From: Verrucomicrobiia bacterium | Lineage (GTDB): Bacteria; Verrucomicrobiota; Verrucomicrobiia; Verrucomicrobiales; Akkermansiaceae | Assembly: GCA_947462875.1 (NCBI GenBank) | Contig: CANHQJ010000006.1 | Span: 62,001 to 126,000 of the forward strand | Direction of reading: 5' to 3' | Length of the DNA: 64,000 nt | In this document: positions 21,808 through 30,703 of the stretch, in pieces | Layout of the letters: every line of letters starts with the position of its first letter | How positions within the stretch are numbered: position 1 is the first letter of the stretch | Notes under the pieces: generated by a model | Seen by the model: only the letters and a program-made list of their open reading frames with translations | Databases searched by the model: none | Told to the model about the DNA's origin: nothing | Translations under genes and position numbers: made by a program

Positions 21808-22604
21808 AACTCCATCCACTGACACCATGCTTCTTCGCCCTCGTGTTTTTGAATTCCTGCAAAAAACCCGGGCAGAATGAAAATCTAACGGAACAACTCG
21901 CCAAGGAAGTCGCCGAGGAGGTGAAATCGGCGGGCAATGCCGAGTGGAAAAAATCCGACACGCCGATCCTGCCGTTGACGGTGGGCGATCACTGGGTCTA
22001 TCAGGTGAAACTCCAGGTTCCCGCGAATGCCCAATCGCCCGGATCGCCTGCCATCAGCCAGGACTTCGTGCGCAAAAGAACCTACAAGGGAAAAGTGAAA
22101 CCGACTGGCGATCACCCCGAGACGGATTGTTTCGAGATCGAGGCCACAGGCAGCCCGATCGAGCGCGAATTTGTCGAAATCGATGACGAGAAAGTGCAAA
22201 TGCGCGGTTCGGAAATCGTTGGTGCCGCACAACAAAGCCCGACGTGGTTGGACCCGGCGGTGATGCTGGTGCGCGCGGGGGTGATGCCTGGGGAGAGCCT
22301 GCCGCCCTTGCAGATCAAGGATCCGCGCACGGGCATCGAGGTCATACGCACGATTCAGGTGGTGGGGCGTGAAACCGTCACCGCCGCTGGTCGTGATTTT
22401 GCGACAATTCGCATTCTGATGACCGGAAAAGAAGGCAAGGACAGCAACTTGGAAATGCGCAAGACGATCTGGTTTGTGCCGCGTTACGGCATTGTACGCG
22501 AAGAAAAAGCGCGCTACATCAACGACACGCTGATGCTCAAAGAGACCATGGAGCTGAAGTCGTTCCAGTTGGCAAAGGATCCGGACGCGGTCAAAGAACC
22601 GTGA
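21804..22604 (+). CDS. Lipoprotein of unknown function
   Basis: The 266-residue product starts with a lipoprotein signal whose Cys is residue 19 (LNSCKK). A charged linker follows and then a beta-rich domain: PLTVGDHWVYQVKLQVP, CFEIEATGSPIEREFV, TIQVVGRETVTAAGRDF and IWFVPRYGIVREEK. The pattern 'G..W.Y.v....', with a later 'W.....GiVr.e', is seen in secreted proteins that measure or bind small ligands, but I cannot name a family. It ends exactly where the convergent ABC-F gene ends: both stops lie inside GTGATCAC at 22601-22608. The ATG start overlaps the TPM gene by four bases. Confidence 0.65.
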   Translation: MKLHPLTPCFFALVFLNSCKKPGQNENLTEQLAKEVAEEVKSAGNAEWKKSDTPILPLTVGDHWVYQVKLQVPANAQSPGSPAISQDFVRKRTYKGKVKPTGDHPETDCFEIEATGSPIEREFVEIDDEKVQMRGSEIVGAAQQSPTWLDPAVMLVRAGVMPGESLPPLQIKDPRTGIEVIRTIQVVGRETVTAAGRDFATIRILMTGKEGKDSNLEMRKTIWFVPRYGIVREEKARYINDTLMLKETMELKSFQLAKDPDAVKEP

Positions 22605-24626
22605 TCACTCCTGCGGCATCTGCGGCAGTTTGGCCTCGGCTGCTTCGATCGCCGCGGTGATTTCTCCCCAGCGGCTGAAGGCGATTTCGAGGTTTTGTGT
22701 GATCTTTTCCAGGGCATTGGTCGTCTCGCGGAACTTCTGCGGATCACCAGCCACTTCCTCGCTGGAAAGGTGCTGCGTGAGAGTTGCCTGGGCCTTTTCC
22801 ATTTCGGCAATTTTCCCTTCGACCGATTCCAGTTCCTCTTGCAATGGCTTGAGGACTTTGTTGCGCTGATTGCGGATCTCCGCCTCGAGCTTGCGCTGAT
22901 CCTTGCGGTTGCCGTTGTTCGCGGCGGCGGGGGCCGCCTCGGGTTGACGCTTGGCGAGCTGCGGCACGCTGGGCGTGGGGCTCTTTTGTTGTGTTTTGGC
23001 CTTGTCCTCTCGTGCGCGGTCGGCGGCGGATTTTTCGAGATAGTAGCTGATATTGCCGGGATACAGGGTCGGCTTGGCACCGGGGCGGAATTCCAGCGTT
23101 TTACTCACCAGAGGATCGAGGAAATTGCGGTTGTGCGAGACGATCAGCACGGTGCCGGGGTAGTCGATGAGCGCGCGCTGCAGCACGTCCTGCGATTGCA
23201 TGTCGAGGTGGTTCGTCGGCTCGTCGAGAATCAGGAAGTTCGCCGGTTGCACGAGCATGCGCACCAGAGCCACACGCGAGCGCTCGCCGCCGGAGAGCAC
23301 GCCGATTTTTTTGAACACATCATCGCCACGGAACAGGAAGCAGCCTAACAGATTGCGGCAATGCGGGGCGGCATCGCGCGTGGCCGTTTCCTCCACGGTT
23401 TCGAGCACGGTTTTGGTCGGGTCCAGTTCATCGGCGTGATTCTGCGAGAAATACGAGACACTGACGCGCATGCCGAGCGTGAAGGTGCCGGAGGTGGGCT
23501 CCTCCTGGCCGGTGATCATGCGGCAGAAGGTGGATTTGCCCGCGCCGTTCGGTCCGACGATGGCAAACTTCTCGCCCTTCACGACCTCGAAATCGAAATT
23601 CTCAAACACCGTGTGATTGCCGTAGCGCTTGGTCGCTTTTTCCAGCATCGCCACCGAGTGCCCTGAGGAGGGAGGTTTCGGGAAGCGGAAATTCATGATC
23701 GGGTCTTCCGCTTCGATGACGATGCGTTCGACCTTGGCGAGTTGTTTGATGCGCGACTGGACCAGCGTGGCCTTGTTCGCCGAGGCGCGGAAGCGGTCGA
23801 TGAACTCCTGTGTTTTGGCGATCTCCTTGCGCTGGGCTTCATACTGGCGCAGCAGGTTTTCTTTCCGCGCCACGCTTTCCTTTTCGTAATACGAATAGTT
23901 CCCCGCGTATTCCTCGGCGCGGCCTTTGTGGAAGGCGATGGTGCGTGTGCACAGCGTGTCAAGCAGCGAGCGGTCGTGGGAGATGAGCAGGATGGCACCG
24001 GGGTAGTTGATGAGGTAGTTTTCCACCCAGGCCTGCGAGTCGATGTCGAGGTGGTTGGTCGGTTCGTCGAGCAGCAGCACCTCGGGCGACTGGAGAAACA
24101 GTTTCGCCATGGCGATGCGCATTTGCCAACCGCCGGAAAAATGGCCGCAATCGCGCTCGAAGTCCGCTTCATTGAATCCGAGACCGAGCAGCACCGACTG
24201 GATTTTCGGTTTCATGCGACCGGGATCAAAGGCCTCGTACTGCAATTCGAGATTGCCGATTTCCTCGAGGCATTCGCTGAACGGTGAGGAGCGTGGATCG
24301 AGATGCTCCAACGAATCGCTGAGCTCATCGATTTTTCGTTTGATCTCCACGGCCTCGGCGAAAGCGGATTCGGTTTCCTCCCACAGCGTGATGCCCTTCA
24401 CGTGAATGCCCTCCTGCGGCAGGTAGCCGATGCGATGGCCCTTCGGAGCGGTGACTTTTCCGGCGGTCGGCTGGATGATCCCGGCGACGCATTTCATCAA
24501 GGTCGATTTTCCCGCACCGTTGTGTCCCGCGAACGCGATGCGCTCGCGCGGTTGCACGGTGAAGGACAGATCATTGAACAAAACGCGGGCGCCGTATTCG
24601 ACGCGTAAACCTTGAATGGAAAGCAT
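22605..24626 (-). CDS. ABC-F family ATPase
   Basis: The 673-residue soluble protein has two ABC ATPase domains in tandem and no membrane segment. Walker A motifs are GHNGAGKST (about residues 35-43) and GPNGAGKST (about 357-365). Signature motifs are HFSGGWQMR and LSGGERSRV, and the Walker B strands VLLLDEPTNHLD and FLILDEPTNHLD occur in each half. The interdomain linker with the YEKE/RKENLLRQYEAQRKEI helix is the ABC-F P-site tRNA-interaction motif. A coiled-coil C-terminal tail (about 570-665) is as in Uup/YheS types. These ATPases act on ribosomes in translation rescue. It is convergent with the lipoprotein gene. Confidence 0.93.
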   Translation of the reverse strand: MLSIQGLRVEYGARVLFNDLSFTVQPRERIAFAGHNGAGKSTLMKCVAGIIQPTAGKVTAPKGHRIGYLPQEGIHVKGITLWEETESAFAEAVEIKRKIDELSDSLEHLDPRSSPFSECLEEIGNLELQYEAFDPGRMKPKIQSVLLGLGFNEADFERDCGHFSGGWQMRIAMAKLFLQSPEVLLLDEPTNHLDIDSQAWVENYLINYPGAILLISHDRSLLDTLCTRTIAFHKGRAEEYAGNYSYYEKESVARKENLLRQYEAQRKEIAKTQEFIDRFRASANKATLVQSRIKQLAKVERIVIEAEDPIMNFRFPKPPSSGHSVAMLEKATKRYGNHTVFENFDFEVVKGEKFAIVGPNGAGKSTFCRMITGQEEPTSGTFTLGMRVSVSYFSQNHADELDPTKTVLETVEETATRDAAPHCRNLLGCFLFRGDDVFKKIGVLSGGERSRVALVRMLVQPANFLILDEPTNHLDMQSQDVLQRALIDYPGTVLIVSHNRNFLDPLVSKTLEFRPGAKPTLYPGNISYYLEKSAADRAREDKAKTQQKSPTPSVPQLAKRQPEAAPAAANNGNRKDQRKLEAEIRNQRNKVLKPLQEELESVEGKIAEMEKAQATLTQHLSSEEVAGDPQKFRETTNALEKITQNLEIAFSRWGEITAAIEAAEAKLPQMPQE

Positions 24627-24705
24627 GGGAGTGAAAAAAGTGGGGACCGCGAAACAGCGTCAACGCAGCCGTTTCACTTGTTGGGAAAAATGGCACAAGA
24701 CCGCG

Positions 24706-27700
24706 TTAGGCCTCAGTCTCGGAATCCTTGCCGCAGCATTGTTTGAATTTCTTGCCCGAGCCGCAAGGGCAGGGGGCATTGCGGCCGGAAGTCGCGATGT
24801 CAAAGCTTGGTTTGCGTTTGGGCAAATTGAGTTTGATGGTCGGGCCTTCGGGAGAGGGGAGCATCGTCGAGCCGGTGGACTGTGCGATGTTATCCTGCGT
24901 CAGCTCCACCTCGGCACTTTGCAACTGGTGCGGCGCGCTCTGGAGTTGCTTGATGAAGGCCTCGATCGCCGCAGCCGAGCGGAACAGGTTGTGGAACGCC
25001 TCCTGCTCGATGCTACCCATGAGCTCGACGAACAAATTGTAGGCCTCGTTTTTGTATTCCACCAGCGGATCCTTCTGGCCTTGGGCGCGGAGATACACGC
25101 CCTCGCGCAGGGCATCCATGTTGTACAAATGCGCCTGCCATTGTTTGTCGATCGCGGCCAGCACCATGCGGCGTTCTTCCTGCTCGAGAATTTCGGGCGG
25201 CAGCGTGACGGTACGGGCTTCGTAGGCTTCCTTGACTTTCTCCACCAGGAGCTCGGTGATCAGCTCGGGGCTTTTGGCATTCTGGATTTCTTCCAACTGC
25301 ACGCGCACAGGCAAATTGCCTTGGATCCAGTGGTAGAGCTCGGTGAGATCCGGAGAATTGTCATCGCGCCCGGCAAAGTAGCCGATGACATTGGCGGGAA
25401 TCACTTTCTCGATGATCTCGGTCACAAGATCGCGCGGTGTTTCCGTGGACAAGACCTCATTGCGGTAGCCATAGACCACCTCGCGCTGCTTGTTCATCAC
25501 GTCGTCAAAGTCCAGAACGCGCTTGCGCCAGATGTAGTTCCGCTGTTCCACGCGTTTTTGCGCGGTTTCCACCGAGCGGTTCAGCCACGAGTGCTCCAGC
25601 GCCTCGCCGTCTTCCATGCCAAAGCGCTCCATCATCTGGGTCATGCGTTCGGCTGCGGCGAAATTCCGCATCAGGTCGTCTTCAAAGGACAAAAACGCCT
25701 GCGACAGACCGGGGTCGCCTTGACGGGCGCAGCGACCGCGCAACTGGCGATCGACGCGGCGCGATTCATGACGCTCGGTGCCGATCACAAAGAGCCCGCC
25801 GAGATCGGCGACTCCCGCGCCCAGTTTGATGTCGGTGCCGCGTCCCGCCATGTTGGTGGAGACCGTCACCGCGCCACGCTGGCCGGCTTGGGAAATGATT
25901 TCCGCTTCTTGGCGGTGGTATTTGGCATTCAGCACCTGGTGCTCGATTTTTTCGCGTTTGAGCAAGCGGCTCAGCGTTTCCGAGGCATCCACCGATGCGG
26001 TGCCGACCAGAACGGGTTGACCCTTTTCGTGTGCCTCGGCGATTTTTTTCACCACGGCGTTGAACTTCTCACGGCGCGTTTTGAACACCTGGTCATTGAG
26101 GTCCACGCGCTTGTTCGGCTGGTTCGTCGGGATGGGCAGCACGTCGAGTTTGTAAATGTCGGAAAACTCCGCCGCTTCGGTTTCCGCCGTTCCGGTCATG
26201 CCCGCGAGTTTTTCGTAAAGGCGGAAATAGTTCTGGATCGTGATGGTGGCATAGGTCTGCGTCTCGCGTTCGATCACGCAGCCTTCTTTGGCTTCCACGG
26301 CCTGGTGCAGTCCGTCCGACCAGCGACGTCCGGGCATTTCGCGGCCGGTGTTTTCATCCACGATCACCACTTTTCCTTCGGTCACGACATACTGCACATC
26401 TTTTTCGTAAATGCAGTAGGCTTTGAGCAGTTGGGAAATGTTGTGCATTTTTTCGCCTTGCTGGTCGAGGCGGGTTTGCAGGGCCTCCTTGCGGGCGAAG
26501 CGCTCTTCATCGGTGAGCGTGGGATCGGCATCGATCTCGCCGTAGGCGTGCCCGAGGTCCGGCAGCACGAAGGCATCGGGATCATTGGGCGAGAGGAAAT
26601 TGCGCCCCATCTCCATCAGGTCGGCGTCGTGCGCTTTTTCATCGATGGTGAAATAGAGTTCTTCCTTGATCGCGAACAACTCGCGTTTCTGCGCATCCTG
26701 GTAGAAGGAAAGTTCGGTTTTTTCCAGCAGGCGGCGGTTTTCCGGCTCTTCCATCAGGCGCATGAACTGACGGTTGCGCGGTTGGCCGAGTTTCAGCTTG
26801 AACAGCGCGCGGCCCGCGGCCTCGGGATCACCGGCTTCGAGCTTGGCCTTCGCTTCTGCGGCGAGGTCGTTGCAGAGTTCGGTTTGTTTCTTCACCAAGC
26901 GCTCAATCAGCGGCTTGTAGGTGTCGTATTGATGCGAGGATACGGTGGCGGGGCCGGAAATGATGAGCGGGGTACGGGCTTCATCGATGAGAATCGAGTC
27001 CACTTCGTCGATGACGGCGAGGTAGTGCGCGCGCTGCACCTGTTCATCGGCGGCGGTGGCCATGCCGTTATCGCGCAGGTAATCGAAGCCGAATTCCGAG
27101 TTCGTGCCGTAGGTGATATCGCAGAGGTATTGCTCACGGCGGTCCTGCGGGTGCATCTGGTTCTGGATGCAGCCTACGGTGAGGCCGAGGAATTTGTAGA
27201 GCGAGCCCATCCACTCCGAGTCACGACGGGCAAGGTAGTCGTTGACCGTGACGATGTGCACGCCCAGGCCGGTGAGGGCGTTGAGATAGACGGGAAGCGT
27301 GGCGACCAGCGTTTTTCCTTCGCCCGTCTGCATTTCCGCGATCATGCCGCGGTGCAGCGCGATGCCGCCGATGAGCTGCACGTCAAAGTGCACCATCTCC
27401 CAGCTGAGTGTGTGATCGCAGACGGAAATTTGCGAGCCACACATGCGGCGGGCGCCATTTTTCACGACGGCATAAGCATCGGGAAGAATCTGTTCCAGAT
27501 ACTTCGCACGGCGTTCGCGGAAGGATGGTTCGATTTCGCGAAAGGCCTCCTTGGCGGCCTCGATCGAGTCGGGAGTCGGCTCAACGGTGGCGGGGAGTTG
27601 CGGAAATTCCTCGCGCAGGCGGGAAAAGCGCGTCTCGATTTCTTTCGCCACGGTGCGGAGTTCATCTTCCGCCATGCGGAAAAGTTGCGGTTTCGGCGGG

Positions 27701-27885
27701 GCTTGCAGCTCATGATAGCGCGCCAGATGGCTGCGCCATTTTTGGGTCAACTCGCGCAGTTTCTCGACGGGCTCCCGCTGCAAGGCTTCTTCAATCTCGT
27801 TGATGCGCGCCACAATCGGACGAATGCGGCGAATTTCCCGTTGGTTTTTGCTGCCAACGATTTTTTGAAGAATCCATTTGATCAT
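24706..27885 (-). CDS. secA: Preprotein translocase ATPase SecA
   Basis: SecA drives Sec-dependent export through SecYEG. The 1059-residue product has Walker A EMQTGEGKT near 184-192, a DEVDSILIDEARTPLIISG Walker B/switch segment, the preprotein cross-linking domain, and a second nucleotide domain with NMAGRGTDIKLG. The helical scaffold/wing region follows, and a C-terminal zinc finger with PCPCGSGKKFKQCCG binds SecB/ribosomes. It is longer than E. coli SecA (901): about 80 residues are added before the Walker A, and a charged helical stretch of over 100 residues is inserted in the first half. ATG 27885 gives the classical hydrophobic-basic start. Antisense frames across this gene are not real genes. 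Confidence 0.96.
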   Translation of the reverse strand: MIKWILQKIVGSKNQREIRRIRPIVARINEIEEALQREPVEKLRELTQKWRSHLARYHELQAPPKPQLFRMAEDELRTVAKEIETRFSRLREEFPQLPATVEPTPDSIEAAKEAFREIEPSFRERRAKYLEQILPDAYAVVKNGARRMCGSQISVCDHTLSWEMVHFDVQLIGGIALHRGMIAEMQTGEGKTLVATLPVYLNALTGLGVHIVTVNDYLARRDSEWMGSLYKFLGLTVGCIQNQMHPQDRREQYLCDITYGTNSEFGFDYLRDNGMATAADEQVQRAHYLAVIDEVDSILIDEARTPLIISGPATVSSHQYDTYKPLIERLVKKQTELCNDLAAEAKAKLEAGDPEAAGRALFKLKLGQPRNRQFMRLMEEPENRRLLEKTELSFYQDAQKRELFAIKEELYFTIDEKAHDADLMEMGRNFLSPNDPDAFVLPDLGHAYGEIDADPTLTDEERFARKEALQTRLDQQGEKMHNISQLLKAYCIYEKDVQYVVTEGKVVIVDENTGREMPGRRWSDGLHQAVEAKEGCVIERETQTYATITIQNYFRLYEKLAGMTGTAETEAAEFSDIYKLDVLPIPTNQPNKRVDLNDQVFKTRREKFNAVVKKIAEAHEKGQPVLVGTASVDASETLSRLLKREKIEHQVLNAKYHRQEAEIISQAGQRGAVTVSTNMAGRGTDIKLGAGVADLGGLFVIGTERHESRRVDRQLRGRCARQGDPGLSQAFLSFEDDLMRNFAAAERMTQMMERFGMEDGEALEHSWLNRSVETAQKRVEQRNYIWRKRVLDFDDVMNKQREVVYGYRNEVLSTETPRDLVTEIIEKVIPANVIGYFAGRDDNSPDLTELYHWIQGNLPVRVQLEEIQNAKSPELITELLVEKVKEAYEARTVTLPPEILEQEERRMVLAAIDKQWQAHLYNMDALREGVYLRAQGQKDPLVEYKNEAYNLFVELMGSIEQEAFHNLFRSAAAIEAFIKQLQSAPHQLQSAEVELTQDNIAQSTGSTMLPSPEGPTIKLNLPKRKPSFDIATSGRNAPCPCGSGKKFKQCCGKDSETEA

Positions 27886-28070
27886 AAAGTTGCGAGGAAA
27901 TACAGAGAAAAGCGGGCGCACTGATACAGGCGGATTTCCGTGAATGCAAGGAATTATTCGCGCGAACTGACCATGCGGAAAGCTCTCTGCGGGCATCCTC
28001 ATGCAATGGGCTAACGAGGCAACCTGCCTTCGAATCGGCTTTTCAGGATCGAAACGTCCTTGGCGGAAAA

Positions 28071-28967
28071 TCAATACGTTTCCAGCGCCCCGAGCAATAC
28101 GGCTTCGGCGTGGAGGGCTTTTTGGATGTCGATGACGCTCGGGACGCGGGCCATGATCACTTGTTGGCGCAGCGAGGCCTGTTTCCACAGCGCGAAATGC
28201 TGGACGTAGGCTTCCTTGTAGCGCTTGAGAGTGGTGGGCTCGATGCGGTGCGGATGGCGGGATTGTTTTTCGGCATCGATCATTTCGTAGTTCCCGCTCC
28301 ACTCCGGATCCATTTCGGCGGGAAGGTAGGGCACTAAGAGAATGCCGCTGCCCTGGCGCTGCTGCAGGGGGCGGAGAATCGGCTCGGGCTCACCGGCGAA
28401 GAGGAGATCGGAGATCAACAGGCGGATGGCATTGGCACGCAGGCTGATCTGATGGAGTTGCGGGGGCATGCTGGGATCGCCGGGCGCGCACTGGGCGATG
28501 AGATCGATCCAGCGGTGGCTGACGATGGCCTCGTAGGGGACGAGGCGGGTTTTGTCGCCGCAGATCAGATGAATGTGCAGCGATGCGCCGCTGCGTCGAG
28601 CGGACTCGGCGCAGAGATAGAACAAATCGCAGACGCGCTCGGTTTTCTGCGCATCGAAAAACATCGAGGCGGAGACATCGAGGATGAGATCGACCACGGG
28701 CCGGACTTCCTCGCGGTAGAGCTTCATCGAATACGAACCCGTGCGGGCGTAGGCCTGCCAGTTGATGTGGCGGGGGTCATCGCCGGGGACGTAGAGCCGG
28801 TGATCCTGGAAATCGAGCGACGATCCCGTGCCCGCGCCCGCGAACTCGCCGGCCTGCCCCTTCCACACCCGCGAACGCAGCGGCAGGCGGATGCGTGACG
28901 ATGCCGCGATGGCGCGGTGGTGGCACACATGGCAAAGATCCTGGTTCAGGGCGGCGGTGGGATTCAT
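28071..28967 (-). CDS. DUF58 domain protein
   Basis: The 298-residue soluble protein carries the DUF58 signature early (GTGSSLDFQDHRLYVPGDDPRHINW, shared as RxYxPGDdxRxIdW) followed by a von Willebrand A-like fold with DLILDVSASM, a MIDAS-type DxSxS motif. DUF58 proteins usually work with MoxR AAA ATPases. None is in this window, so the partner is probably elsewhere. ATG 28967 is chosen because 14 upstream in-frame residues overlap the potD-like stop region. It starts 18 bases after the PotD-like gene, so the two are probably cotranscribed, although no functional link is evident. Confidence 0.85.
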   Translation of the reverse strand: MNPTAALNQDLCHVCHHRAIAASSRIRLPLRSRVWKGQAGEFAGAGTGSSLDFQDHRLYVPGDDPRHINWQAYARTGSYSMKLYREEVRPVVDLILDVSASMFFDAQKTERVCDLFYLCAESARRSGASLHIHLICGDKTRLVPYEAIVSHRWIDLIAQCAPGDPSMPPQLHQISLRANAIRLLISDLLFAGEPEPILRPLQQRQGSGILLVPYLPAEMDPEWSGNYEMIDAEKQSRHPHRIEPTTLKRYKEAYVQHFALWKQASLRQQVIMARVPSVIDIQKALHAEAVLLGALETY

Positions 28968-28984
28968 GAGCGTTCGCGAATTTG

Positions 28985-30025
28985 TTAGGCGGATTTGATC
29001 TGATCCCACGCGGCGGTCCAGAGGGCGAGATTCTCGCCGATGTCATCGATGGGCATGCATTTCGCATCCAGTTCCGGCTCGGGAAACAACACCGGATTGC
29101 CGCGGACATCCTCGCTGAGGAGCGCATAGGCGGGGGAATTGGGCGCGCGGTAGCCGATGAATTCCATGTTCTGCGCGGCGTGGTTCGCTTCGCAGAGGAA
29201 ATTGATCCATGCATGGGCGAGCTCGGGATTCGGCGCTGTGGCGGGGATGCACAGGTCATCGCAGGTGAAGGCGGCACCCTCGCGCGGGACGAACACTTTC
29301 ACGTCCTCTTTCTCATCGGCCACGGCTAGCAGCTCGCCGGCGTATCCCTGCACGAGGAAAAATTCTCCCGAGGCAATGCCGCTTTTGTAGAGTTCGTTAT
29401 CGTATTTCGTGATGTTTTTTTTCCACTGGATGGCGACCTCGGTGGCACGTTTGATTTCCTGAGGATTGACCGAGTTCAGCGAAAAACCCAACGACAGCAG
29501 CGCGGCTCCTATGACCTCGCGCATGTCATTGAGCATGGTCATGCGGCCCTTGGCCTGCGGGTTGTTGAAAATCTGATAGCTGAGTTCCGGTTCGCCCAGC
29601 TTCGAGGTGAGATAGGCGATGCAGGTGGGCGCGGTCATGTAGGGCACCGAGTGGGCCATCGTCGGATCCAGCGATTTTTTCAAATGATCGGCATCAATGT
29701 TTTTGCTGAACGGGATTTTCGATAGATCCAGCGGGGCTAACAGATTTTCGCGCTTGAGCGCCTTGATCATGTAGGACGAGGGCACGAGAATATCGTAGCC
29801 CGTCGCACCGCCCTTGATCTTGGCAAACATCGATTCGTTGGAGTCGAAGGTATCGATGAACACCGTGCAGGAGTGCTGTTTTTCGAACTTCTCCTGAAGG
29901 GCGGGATCGAGGTAGTCCGACCAGGTGAACACATGCAATTCCGGTTTCTTCGTTGAAGAGCAGGAGGAAAATGCGGATGCGGCGAGAGCGGCCGTGCCGT
30001 GGCGCAAAAATGTTCTTCGTTGCAT
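28985..30025 (-). CDS. PotD-like polyamine-binding lipoprotein
   Basis: The protein (346 residues) is a type 2 periplasmic substrate-binding protein of the spermidine/putrescine class: ELHVFTWSDYLDPALQEKFEK and DILVPSSYMIKALKRENLL match PotD/PotF. It has a twin-arginine motif (QRRTFLR) together with a lipobox-like FSSC, Cys22, so it may be exported by Tat and then lipid-anchored. The motif PYMTAPTCIAYLTSKLG replaces the usual PYFWGTTGIGVN-type loop, so ligand choice may differ. No potABC permease or ATPase genes are nearby. I leave the symbol blank because the ligand is uncertain. Confidence 0.8.
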   Translation of the reverse strand: MQRRTFLRHGTAALAASAFSSCSSTKKPELHVFTWSDYLDPALQEKFEKQHSCTVFIDTFDSNESMFAKIKGGATGYDILVPSSYMIKALKRENLLAPLDLSKIPFSKNIDADHLKKSLDPTMAHSVPYMTAPTCIAYLTSKLGEPELSYQIFNNPQAKGRMTMLNDMREVIGAALLSLGFSLNSVNPQEIKRATEVAIQWKKNITKYDNELYKSGIASGEFFLVQGYAGELLAVADEKEDVKVFVPREGAAFTCDDLCIPATAPNPELAHAWINFLCEANHAAQNMEFIGYRAPNSPAYALLSEDVRGNPVLFPEPELDAKCMPIDDIGENLALWTAAWDQIKSA

Positions 30026-30080
30026 GAGGTGATCGTAGCGTGCGGCGGACAGAGGTCAAGAAAGCATGTGGTGCAAAAAA

Positions 30081-30107
30081 ATGCCGCACTGGCGGGCAGT
30101 GCGGCAT
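30081..30107 (-). terminator. Rho-independent terminator of the cytochrome c gene
   Basis: An 11-bp perfect stem (ATGCCGCACTG at 30081-30091 with CAGTGCGGCAT at 30097-30107, loop GCGGG) is followed on the minus strand by seven T residues. It lies 27 bases beyond the cytochrome c stop codon, separating it from the PotD-like gene. Confidence 0.85.
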
Positions 30108-30133
30108 GTTTCAGAAAGAATCGGGAAGGGGAA

Positions 30134-30595
30134 TTACTTCGCTTTGCCCATCTCTTCGAGCTTCGCGCGGGTCACAGGACCGGCCTGGGCCTTGAATTGC
30201 TCGCGGTATTTTTTCGCATCGGCAGGGGTGACTACGGAAGCGCTGTTGTTGAAAGAATTGCGCACGTAGGTCATGACGGCGGCGAGTTTGTTGTCATCGA
30301 GAGCCGCACCCAGAGGAGCCATCATACCGAGGTAGTCTTGGTTTTCCTTGGCGATGCCGTGAAGCACGACGAGGGCGAAGGTGGCAGGATCGCCCGTGGC
30401 GATTTTCGAACCGGTGAGGGAAGGTGCCATTTTTTTCGGACCGGCGGCCACACCTTGGCCGTCCATGCCGTGGCAGGCGGCGCAGGTCATGAAACTGGCT
30501 TTGCCAGCTTCCATCAGTTTGGCTTTCTCGGCATCGTCAGCAAATGCGAGCGAGGGAGCAACAAGGGCGAGGGTGAGGAATTTTGCGTATTTCAT
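30134..30595 (-). CDS. Periplasmic c-type cytochrome
   Basis: The 153-residue protein has a signal peptide (about residues 1-19, LTLALVAPSLAFA) and one heme-attachment motif, CAACH (Cys38, Cys41, His42). The distal Met is probably in YLGMMAPLG, and the class I fold is completed by the MTYVRNSF helix. A charged C-terminal helix of about 35 residues is added. The fold suits an electron carrier, perhaps feeding the oxidase at 48 kb, since its subunit II has no fused cytochrome domain. It is a monocistronic unit with its own terminator. Confidence 0.88.
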   Translation of the reverse strand: MKYAKFLTLALVAPSLAFADDAEKAKLMEAGKASFMTCAACHGMDGQGVAAGPKKMAPSLTGSKIATGDPATFALVVLHGIAKENQDYLGMMAPLGAALDDNKLAAVMTYVRNSFNNSASVVTPADAKKYREQFKAQAGPVTRAKLEEMGKAK

Positions 30596-30703
30596 GATCG
30601 GTAGGAGCCTTGGTCAGGGCGCAGGAAAATACTGTCATCTGCGAGATCTGTCAACAGGACAAATCGGGATGAGGATTTTCCAGCAATGAGACCACAGTGA
30701 GTG

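Noticed and set aside
22601-22608. GTGATCAC palindrome as operator
   Set aside because: It is formed by the two facing stop codons of convergent genes and is explained by them.
24616-27924. Long plus-strand frame opposite secA (and similar long frames opposite metG, coxA and metH)
   Set aside because: These are mirror frames caused by GC-rich codon use of real genes; their products are low in structure, rich in His/Gln/Arg and match no family.
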